Source: an uncultured Peptococcaceae bacterium (GTDB taxonomy: Bacteria > Bacillota > Desulfitobacteriia > Desulfitobacteriales > Syntrophobotulaceae). From it: DNA of 5,457 bases. A model generated the notes under the pieces. That model was given only the letters and a program-made list of their open reading frames with translations, was not told where the DNA came from and did not search any database. Position numbers and translations under genes: made by a program. The stretch is taken from contig CALBJS010000145.1 in the NCBI GenBank assembly GCA_937892995.1, forward strand, positions 1 through 5,457. The letters are read 5' to 3'. Shown piece by piece: positions 1 to 4,487 of this stretch. The first letter of the stretch is position 1; every line of letters starts with the position of its first letter.

Positions 1-2
1 TC

Positions 3-62
3 GTTCCAGCCCCCCCGCTCCCAACATCCTGTCGGATTTGTCGGGATCGGGTGGGCTGGAAC
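3..62. repeat. Inverted repeat / hairpin near window start
   Basis: GTTCCAGCCC (3-12) is perfectly complementary to GGGCTGGAAC (53-62). After one mismatch (13/52) the stem continues with CCCG (14-17) against CGGG (48-51), giving 14 pairs around a 30-nt apical part. That apical part contains a short ATCC/GGAT pairing (26-29 with 44-47) and a repeated TGTCGG. No T-run follows on either strand, so it does not look like an intrinsic terminator. Its place just ahead of DNA-processing genes fits an oriT or replication hairpin, but no nic-site motif is recognised. Confidence 0.6.
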
Positions 63-185
63 CGGCGGCGGGGGGCTATCAAGTATATGGTACATGATCA
101 TGGTCCTGGGGGGTGGGGTGTGTGTGATAAAAGAAAGACCAAAGAGCACCTGGCGACACTACCAGTAAAGGCATAACGGGAGCGC

Positions 186-225
186 ACTGATCAAAATAAA
201 CAAAAAACAAAGGCGAAACTGATCA
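186..225. repeat. ACTGATCA direct repeat ahead of the operon
   Basis: ACTGATCA occurs at 186-193 and again at 218-225. Each copy contains the palindrome TGATCA and is preceded by GCG. The centre-to-centre distance is 32 bp, about three helical turns, so proteins bound to both copies would lie on the same DNA face. The second copy ends just before the SD of the first operon gene. A repressor operator or a relaxosome accessory-protein site is plausible; this is inference. Confidence 0.45.
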
Positions 226-242
226 GAAAGGGGTGAAGTAAA

Positions 243-920
243 ATGAAGCGGATCATGCTAACTCAGCGAGACCTGGAACTTTTTCTGTGGATCAACTCAT
301 TCAAGTATGTGCAAGCACAGCATATATTTCACAAATTCCAAGTTTCGAAAAATTTCTATAGGCGGCTGCGATTCTTGACTCAAAATGAATTTCTTGCTTA
401 CGAAGCTATTTTCCGCGGTATACCTGGCCACTACATGTGTACTAAAAAAGCTACCGACGTGGCCCAGGATGAACTTTCACCGCCGAGGACGGTGGACCTG
501 GCAGCTTATCATCATGACATGAAATTGGTTGACTTGGCATTGGAGATGGAACGCCGAACTCATGGTCGATGGATTACGGAGCGAAGGTTAAGAAGCACGA
601 TCGGCGAGGAAGGTTTAAGACGGTTTAACCAGCATTATCCCGATGGTCTCCTTTTGTTGGATAACGGTGAGAAAAAATATCGAATTGCAATCGAACTCGA
701 ACACCTGAACCGTAAGTCAAAAAAACGGTTGGCCAAGATTATTGAAAAATATCTTGATGGTTCAAGTTCTGTTGGCCACGCTGACCAGGTGGCCTATTTT
801 TGTTGCTCTCAGGCAATCCAGCAAAAAGTTTCCGGAGTGGTGAAAAGTCTAGCTGCCGACCGGCTGGTCGAAGTCCGTCTATTGAGTGAAATTCTCCAAG
901 GGGGGAAGAAAGAGGCATGA
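243..920 (+). CDS. Replication-relaxation family protein (winged-helix, mobilization accessory)
   Basis: The 225-aa cytoplasmic protein matches the general pattern of the replication-relaxation family found beside coupling proteins and relaxases in Gram-positive plasmids and integrative elements. Residues 6-55 form a helical DNA-binding region of winged-helix type (LTQRDLELFLWINSF, then a recognition-like stretch rich in Arg/Tyr). Residues 90-101 carry the His-His-Asp and Leu-rich helix usual in the middle of the family. The C-terminal half has a PDG motif (133-135), IELE (150-153) and Lys158/Lys160 followed by a helix with Tyr170. That order resembles a PD-(D/E)xK nuclease fold, but activity is unproven. 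The start is supported by the SD AAGGGGTGA (228-236). The stop overlaps the ATG of the coupling-protein gene, so the two are probably co-translated. The likely role is binding element DNA for initiation of transfer or replication. Family assignment is fairly confident; biochemical role is inference. Confidence 0.78.
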   Translation: MKRIMLTQRDLELFLWINSFKYVQAQHIFHKFQVSKNFYRRLRFLTQNEFLAYEAIFRGIPGHYMCTKKATDVAQDELSPPRTVDLAAYHHDMKLVDLALEMERRTHGRWITERRLRSTIGEEGLRRFNQHYPDGLLLLDNGEKKYRIAIELEHLNRKSKKRLAKIIEKYLDGSSSVGHADQVAYFCCSQAIQQKVSGVVKSLAADRLVEVRLLSEILQGGKKEA

Positions 921-2722
921 GGGATGGAGATGCTACTGAATCTTACATCTGGTTATTGGTTATTGCCATGGCAATTTTCTTCCTGCCGGGGGTAATATAT
1001 GCAGTCATAATATTTCTGCTTGTCCGTCAGTATGATGATTGGCGCTTAATCGGACCAATCCTGGGAGTGTCACTCCTGGTTGGGATCATCATTGTGCACT
1101 CTACTGGAGGGCTACAGCCATGGTTTGGCTGGTATATTTTGATATTTGCTGATTGCGGGAAAAACCTTGTTGCTGGCAAATATCTCTCCCATTTCCCGGT
1201 TAAAGCGTTATTTTCCATCATGTTTGTAACCGGTCCGCCTATTGGAGCTGTAGCTGCCGTTCTCGCCACAAGAAATTTCCCTGGGATTTCTGGTTCCCGA
1301 CCCCGTGGACCAAAGAAAAACCCAGGAATTAAAAGGGTAATAGAAAATTTGAAGCTGTCCCGTATTTCTAAAACGAGACATCCGGATGGGAAAACACTGC
1401 TTGGCATTTCTCAAAATAGAAAGACAGTGGTCAGTCATGCAGACCGAGAACTAAACCAACATTGTTTCATGATCGGCACGACCGGATCCGGCAAAACCGT
1501 TACGCTGTCAAACTTCGCTGAATCTGCAATTCAACGAGGGATACCTTTGATATATGTGGATGGAAAGGGCGAAGTAAAACTTGTAGAACAACTCAAAACT
1601 CTAGCTAAAAAACATGGCCGGAAATTCTATCTCTTTTCAGTAAACGACCACCCAGACGGATGCCGGTGGAACCCCCTTTCCAAAGGCAGAGCAACCGAAC
1701 TCAAAGATAAATTAATTTCACTGACCGATTGGTCGGAGCCGCACTACCGGTACGAGGCTGAGCGATATCTGCAGGCAGTATTCAAAGTGTTTGAAGCACT
1801 GCACATTAGACCTGATATTCCAGAAGTGGCTCAATATCTTTACCCGAAAGCGGCACAAAGACTGGCAAGAGACATACAGGATGATGGTCTCAGAAAAAGA
1901 CTCTTGGAAGAGCTTCGGGCTGATAAGACTGTCGAAGGCATGGCCAACCGTATCGCAGTTTTGGCCGCCAGCGAGATTGGAGAACTTTTCCGGGGTGATA
2001 GAGAACCATCACCAGTGATGGAAACTAAAGAGAAAACCATTAAATTGGGTGGCTTACTGGGATTAGAGGATGAACAGCAAGATGACACAGCAACTCTTAC
2101 CCACGCACCGGTAAAAGATAATCGACCGGTCCTCGATCTCGACCAGGCGGTCAGGGAAAAGGCTGTTGTTTTGTTTTCATTGAACTCACTGCGGTTTCGG
2201 GAATTTTCACAATTAATAGGCCGAGTTGTGGTGAACGACCTCAGGACCACTATTGCGAGGAGGTATGACCAACCGGATAGAGATTTTATTTTCGGGATAT
2301 TCGATGAGTTTCATGTCTTTGCATCCCTTCAGGTTGTGGACATCTTGGCTCAGGCCAGGGGTGCAGGGTTCTGTACCATTATTGCGACACAGAGTTTATC
2401 AGACCTCGACCTAGTGGACAGAGACCTAACCGGTAGAATTGTAGAGAATTGCAACACTTTTGTCATCCAGGCACAGAACTACCCGGAGAATGCTGAGAGA
2501 TTAGCTTCAATAATTGGAACCCGGGAATCTCTAGCACGAACCTTTCAAGTCGAGGGACATTTAATGCAGGTTGGAACTGGTATGGGCAGTTGGCGGGAAA
2601 CAAAAGAGTTTATCGTTCATCCGGATGAAATAAAAAGGCTGAAAACCGGTGAGGCCGTGCTTGTTAGAAAAGCTGGGAATCATGACATTGAAAGAGTCTG
2701 GGTGAGAATGCCCAAGATGTGA
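917..2722 (+). CDS. Type IV coupling protein (VirD4/TraD/TraG-like ATPase)
   Basis: The 601-aa inner-membrane ATPase would link the DNA-relaxase complex to a type IV secretion channel and drive strand transfer. The N-terminus has hydrophobic segments at about 10-36, 44-61 and 97-117, with a further short one near 69-78. A basic linker (about 119-160) precedes the HerA/FtsK-like motor. Walker A is GTTGSGKT (187-194). Walker B is the hydrophobic run ending in Asp463-Glu464-Phe465. A sensor-like ATQS contains Gln492. The C-terminal part (about 455-590) matches the TraM-recognition/TraD-type region of coupling proteins. An acidic stretch lies near 380-395, between the Walker motifs. Length is normal and all key residues are present, so it appears intact. 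The ATG overlaps the upstream stop as ATGA, with a G-rich SD at 900-908. No relaxase or channel gene lies in the window, so those partners must be elsewhere. Assignment to the coupling-protein superfamily is strong; the exact subfamily is not determined. Confidence 0.93.
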   Translation: MRDGDATESYIWLLVIAMAIFFLPGVIYAVIIFLLVRQYDDWRLIGPILGVSLLVGIIIVHSTGGLQPWFGWYILIFADCGKNLVAGKYLSHFPVKALFSIMFVTGPPIGAVAAVLATRNFPGISGSRPRGPKKNPGIKRVIENLKLSRISKTRHPDGKTLLGISQNRKTVVSHADRELNQHCFMIGTTGSGKTVTLSNFAESAIQRGIPLIYVDGKGEVKLVEQLKTLAKKHGRKFYLFSVNDHPDGCRWNPLSKGRATELKDKLISLTDWSEPHYRYEAERYLQAVFKVFEALHIRPDIPEVAQYLYPKAAQRLARDIQDDGLRKRLLEELRADKTVEGMANRIAVLAASEIGELFRGDREPSPVMETKEKTIKLGGLLGLEDEQQDDTATLTHAPVKDNRPVLDLDQAVREKAVVLFSLNSLRFREFSQLIGRVVVNDLRTTIARRYDQPDRDFIFGIFDEFHVFASLQVVDILAQARGAGFCTIIATQSLSDLDLVDRDLTGRIVENCNTFVIQAQNYPENAERLASIIGTRESLARTFQVEGHLMQVGTGMGSWRETKEFIVHPDEIKRLKTGEAVLVRKAGNHDIERVWVRMPKM

Positions 2723-2725
2723 GCC

Positions 2726-2760
2726 GCCCGCATCGTGTTGCATCCGCACACCATGCGGGC
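2726..2760 (+). repeat. Hairpin just after the coupling-protein stop
   Basis: GCCCGCAT (2726-2733) pairs perfectly with ATGCGGGC (2753-2760). After a C/C mismatch the stem continues with GTGT(T)GC against GCACAC around an ATCC loop, giving about 14 pairs with one bulged T. It begins three bases after the TGA of the coupling-protein gene. No T-run follows, so it is more likely an mRNA 3'-end-stabilising or first-arm structure than a complete terminator by itself. Confidence 0.65.
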
Positions 2761-2775
2761 TGATAGATAAAGGAG

Positions 2776-2854
2776 ACCGCCGCCGCCACACTCTCCGGAC
2801 ATAAGCAGTGCTTTTGGGCCATGTCCGGAGAGAGTGGCTTCCCCGGCGGTTTTT
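2776..2854 (+). terminator. Large intrinsic terminator-like hairpin ending the mobilization operon
   Basis: An outer stem ACCGCCG (2776-2782) pairs with CGGCGGT (2844-2850) and is followed directly by a T-run (2850-2854). Inside it, 2785-2802 pairs with 2821-2838 at 17 of 18 positions, the exception being A2790/A2833. The 18-nt apex contains a small AAGC/GCTT hairpin. GC-rich closing stem plus T-run is the signature of Rho-independent termination on the plus strand. The structure is much longer than a usual terminator, so it may also serve as a structured RNA or DNA element. Confidence 0.7.
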
Positions 2855-2861
2855 AGCGGAA

Positions 2862-2926
2862 AGGACTGCAAAGCGTTCGTCTAATTTTGGGTTATTCGTT
2901 GGTAGCAACTCACGCCTTGCAGTCCT
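2862..2926 (+). repeat. Third intergenic hairpin (AGGACTGCAA inverted repeat)
   Basis: AGGACTGCAA (2862-2871) is perfectly complementary to TTGCAGTCCT (2917-2926). After one mismatch GCGT (2873-2876) pairs with ACGC (2912-2915). The apical part contains a second small hairpin, GTTG-gtag-CAAC (2898-2909). It sits between the large terminator and the 186-nt rod, separated from each by only a few bases. An A-rich run but no T-run follows, so a plus-strand terminator is unlikely. Confidence 0.65.
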
Positions 2927-2931
2927 AAAAG

Positions 2932-3117
2932 AGATTTTGTCTTTCGGCCTGCGAGATTGTGCGCTTCGGCGGGCTTTCGTGTTGTCAAGGGTAAAGTGAA
3001 CGGCTCCGAAAATTTTTTCTATGTAAGTAGTATGAATGAGAAAAATTTTCTCCGCCGCCCTTGACAACCGCCCGCCTACGCTAAATTTGGCAGCTAAGCC
3101 GAAAGGCAAAAAAATCT
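2932..3117. repeat. 186-nt rod-like foldback element (candidate structured RNA or DNA hairpin)
   Basis: The stretch folds back on itself almost end to end. Outer arm 2932-2948 pairs with 3098-3117 (17 pairs, one G-U, a three-A bulge). Then CTGC (2949-2952) pairs with GCAG (3090-3093), 2954-2958 with 3084-3088, and GCG (2961-2963) with 3079-3081. GGCGGGC (2968-2974) pairs with 3070-3076, GTTGTCAAGGG (2981-2991) with 3058-3068, and CGGC (3001-3004) with 3054-3057. GAAAATTTTT plus a T-G pair (3008-3018) pairs with 3040-3050. That is about 62 pairs around a loop of roughly 20 nt. The arms are in register with small internal loops, so this is one structure rather than chance repeats. It closes four bases before the SD of the next gene. 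Minus-strand TAGCGT (3078-3083) recalls the CS-6 hexamer of single-strand origins, but a hexamer alone is weak. Function is unknown. Confidence 0.8.
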
Positions 3118-3135
3118 AAATGGGAGATGAAACAG

Positions 3136-3477
3136 ATGAAGTTTAAGAGCAAGGCACACCAGGATTTGTTCAATGTTCTGGTTGAGAAGGCGGGGCAAGG
3201 GGGTGATCCTGAATATTCCGCAGCTATTTACGTGCTGTCGGCCATCGGAAAGGAAGTAAGCAAGTATGTGCTGTCAGGAGAAATCAAATTTCCTGCACTC
3301 TTTAAGGCAGCAGAGGTTTGGAGTTCTGGAGAAAAGGCACTGTTGAGGTTGGCCGCAACGCTTTTCAACGCGGGGACATGGCCTGTGGCCGTCGATGATG
3401 TTTTCTATCATCTGGATGGTGAGAACCAGCTGGTAGCCGTAAGGGGTCTGGCGATTCGGTACATGGGGTTGCTGTAA
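3136..3477 (+). CDS. Small cytoplasmic protein, DUF6075-like, function unknown
   Basis: The 113-aa soluble protein has no signal peptide or membrane segment. Its layout recalls DUF6075 proteins of Bacillota mobile elements. An N-terminal FKSKAHQDLF block comes first, then a helix with EYSAAIYVL (26-34), then a Ser-rich turn leading into LLRLAATLFNAG (69-80), and finally DDVFYHLD (87-94). The match is from memory of the family pattern and is tentative. I chose the ATG at 3136 because the SD GGGAG (3122-3126) lies nine bases upstream. The ATG at 3127 abuts that SD and is unlikely to be used. The 186-nt foldback ends at 3117, so it would lie in or next to this gene's 5' leader and may control its expression. 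No good promoter was found; TTGACA at 3061-3066 is only 15 bp from a TAAATT. No function is assigned. Confidence 0.72.
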   Translation: MKFKSKAHQDLFNVLVEKAGQGGDPEYSAAIYVLSAIGKEVSKYVLSGEIKFPALFKAAEVWSSGEKALLRLAATLFNAGTWPVAVDDVFYHLDGENQLVAVRGLAIRYMGLL

Positions 3478-3587
3478 AGATCACATAATTACTCTTATGC
3501 GAAACTATTGCCATAAAAACGACATTATATCCCATAATATATGATTTTATATGGAAGGGATAAAAGGATAAATGGAGAAGATCCCAT

Positions 3588-3601
3588 TGAAAGCGTTTTG
3601 T
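3588..3601 (+). promoter_or_regulatory. cre-like catabolite-response site
   Basis: TGAAAGCGTTTTGT matches 13 of 14 positions of the Bacillus CcpA-binding consensus TGWAARCGYTWNCW. The only deviation is G instead of C near the 3' end. It lies about 150 bp upstream of the secreted-protein gene, within the likely promoter/leader region. If the host has CcpA, the gene would be carbon-source regulated. One site with one deviation can arise by chance, so this is a candidate only. Confidence 0.45.
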
Positions 3602-3696
3602 TCCATTAATCATCTAATATCTCTTTCTAATCGCTATATTGAAATTGTTGGGGGATTATGGAGGTAAAATTAAAATATCCCATCAGCAAAGCAGTG

Positions 3697-3748
3697 CGGA
3701 GACTCTCTTTTGAGCCTCCGAATAACTACAATTAAAAAAAGGGAGAGG
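3697..3748 (+). promoter_or_regulatory. Leader hairpin with alternative SD-blocking pairing
   Basis: CGGAG-A-CTC (3697-3705) pairs with GAG-C-CTCCG (3712-3720) as a hairpin with one A/C mismatch and a TCTTTT loop. The segment CTCTCTTTT (3703-3711) can instead pair over nine bases, two of them G-U, with AAGGGAGAG (3739-3747), the SD of the next gene. The two folds exclude each other because they share 3703-3705. This is the arithmetic of a translational on/off leader. No known riboswitch class is recognised. Confidence 0.45.
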
Positions 3749-3749
3749 A

Positions 3750-4196
3750 ATGTCTTTGTTTAAAAAGAAGATTATTTGTATAGGTACAGCAGCCGTATTG
3801 TTTCTCGCCATGGCACTTCCTGTGCTTGCCAATAGCGGAAATTATGCCTGGAAAATGCCGTGGGATGGCTACTACGTCAGTGGCTGGGACAATGGAGTTA
3901 CATATAACTTAACAGCTGGTAACCTTACCTTTTCAGGTAGTGTATGGCAGTATGAAGAGAAAGTTGGGGCTTTTTACCCTCCGTATAGTGTAACCACGGA
4001 AGTATGGAGAGACGACCCTATATGGGATACGAAGATTGGCTCATACACCGTTACTCCATCCACAACCTTGAATGACAAGAAATCCTTTTCAAAGAACCTT
4101 GGTTCCATTATTGCCGATACTTACTACATAGTAGCAAACAAACAAAATACGGATGGATGGAGTACTGCCGGGTCAGGAACATTGAAGAGTCAATAA
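3750..4196 (+). CDS. Secreted Trp/Tyr-rich protein, unknown function
   Basis: A 148-aa precursor begins with a clear Sec signal peptide: basic n-region KKK (5-7), a hydrophobic core to about residue 23 and a VLA motif before residue 28. The mature part is about 121 aa, has no cysteine, and contains seven Trp and ten Tyr with many Thr, Ser and Gly. This is suggestive of an all-beta extracellular domain. No catalytic motif, repeat, lipobox or wall anchor is visible, and I do not recognise the family. The SD GGGAGAGG (3741-3748) lies very close to the ATG at 3750. A TTG two codons later (3756) has better spacing, but either start leaves the signal peptide intact. A strong hairpin follows the stop, so the gene is probably a single-gene unit. 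The upstream cre-like site and leader fold suggest regulated expression. Possible roles include a small toxin/bacteriocin-like or matrix protein; none is supported specifically. Confidence 0.78.
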   Translation: MSLFKKKIICIGTAAVLFLAMALPVLANSGNYAWKMPWDGYYVSGWDNGVTYNLTAGNLTFSGSVWQYEEKVGAFYPPYSVTTEVWRDDPIWDTKIGSYTVTPSTTLNDKKSFSKNLGSIIADTYYIVANKQNTDGWSTAGSGTLKSQ

Positions 4197-4206
4197 GAGT
4201 TTAGGC

Positions 4207-4250
4207 TTAGGTTGTAGGTTGGGTAATGCCCCGCCTACAACCTAATTATT
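4207..4250 (+). terminator. Hairpin terminator after the secreted-protein gene
   Basis: TTAGGTTGTAGG (4207-4218) is perfectly complementary to CCTACAACCTAA (4234-4245), and the apex can add GGG/CCC (4221-4223 with 4229-4231). It starts eleven bases after the stop codon. The following sequence TTATT is only a weak T-run. A flanking A-rich tract for reverse-strand use is also absent. It is best read as the end of the secreted-protein transcript. Confidence 0.72.
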
Positions 4251-4443
4251 CGGTAGATCCCATGGAATGCCCATTCCACTAGTATGGAGTGGATGTTTTG
4301 GTCGCGTGCTTTATCAATCTTCAATCTTAGAAAAGCCAATTATACTCTCTACTTGAGCTTGTAAGGGATAGTTGGATAAAATACTTCTAGATGAAGCAAC
4401 AAACTTTTTGTTCAAAAGCACTCTCTCTACCATTAGCTGAGCT
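4251..4443. other. AT-rich non-coding stretch upstream of the VanZ-family gene
   Basis: No gene is supported here. TGGAAT (4263-4268) can pair with ATTCCA (4273-4278), and the same bases can instead pair as CCATTCCA (4271-4278) with TGGAGTGG (4285-4292, one T-G), so two small hairpins compete. A further hairpin AACAAA-ctt-TTTGTT lies at 4398-4412. The blocks AAAAGC, CTCTCTAC and GAGCTT occur in the same order twice (4331-4360 and 4414-4444) with different gaps, possibly a decayed repeat. Confidence 0.45.
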
Positions 4444-4472
4444 TTGATAATTCAGGTTTTATATACTATAAT
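4444..4472 (+). promoter_or_regulatory. Near-consensus SigA-type promoter
   Basis: TTGATA (4444-4449), a 17-bp spacer and TATAAT (4467-4472) match the housekeeping promoter at 11 of 12 positions with ideal spacing. Transcription would be expected to start near 4479. That falls inside the SD GGAGGG (4475-4480) of the VanZ-family gene, leaving a leader of roughly nine bases before its TTG start. Either initiation is nearly leaderless or another upstream promoter supplies the full SD. Confidence 0.6.
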
Positions 4473-4487
4473 TTGGAGGGATATTTT

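Larger units (their letters stand above)
1..242. other. G/C-rich leader upstream of the mobilization operon, no certain gene
   Basis: No complete gene is visible here. All three forward frames are open from the window edge for some distance. One ends at a TGA at 95-97 and reads like a small-residue, Pro/Gly/Ser-rich C-terminus. The others end at a TAA at 166-168 and slightly further on. Because the first 120 bases are very GC-rich, open frames are expected by chance, so the 3' end of an upstream gene is possible but not provable. The stretch holds an inverted repeat (3-62), G-runs at 70-75 and 108-118 followed by a short GT tract, and a direct repeat (186-225). No convincing promoter was found. 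The SD of the first gene (AAGGGGTGA, 228-236) closes the region. Confidence 0.5.
3478..3749. other. AT-rich intergenic leader before the secreted-protein gene
   Basis: This 272-bp stretch is clearly more AT-rich than the mobilization region. It holds a short palindrome ATTAT-ATCCC-ATAAT (3524-3538), a cre-like site (3588-3601), an SD-like GGAGG (3660-3664) with no proper start codon after it, and a hairpin (3697-3720) just upstream of the true SD. Promoter matches are poor; TTGCCA (3508-3513) with CATAAT (3533-3538) has a 19-bp gap. A 31-codon reading frame (3572-3667) exists but has no homologue I recognise and a poorly spaced SD. Confidence 0.6.

Noticed and set aside
1840..2250. 136-codon minus-strand frame inside the coupling protein
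   Set aside because: It lies wholly within a gene with intact conserved motifs and is Ser/Arg-rich, as expected for an antisense shadow.
2808..2999. 63-codon plus-strand frame in the hairpin island
   Set aside because: It starts in the apex of the terminator hairpin and crosses its T-run, with no SD or family resemblance.
3078..3083. Minus-strand TAGCGT as proof of a single-strand origin
   Set aside because: A hexamer is expected by chance about this often in such a region, and it is not placed in a terminal loop as in classical ssoA origins; kept only as a hint.
2561..3109. 182-codon minus-strand open frame across the end of the coupling protein and the hairpin island
   Set aside because: It overlaps a certain gene and four self-complementary structures, has Arg/Ser-rich composition without a recognisable domain, and no SD. 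Palindromic GC-rich DNA tends to give long open frames on both strands.
3572..3667. 31-codon frame starting MEKIPLKAF, possible leader peptide
   Set aside because: The nearest GGA is only three bases from the ATG and the next purine run is too far, there is no recognised homologue, and it contains the cre-like site.
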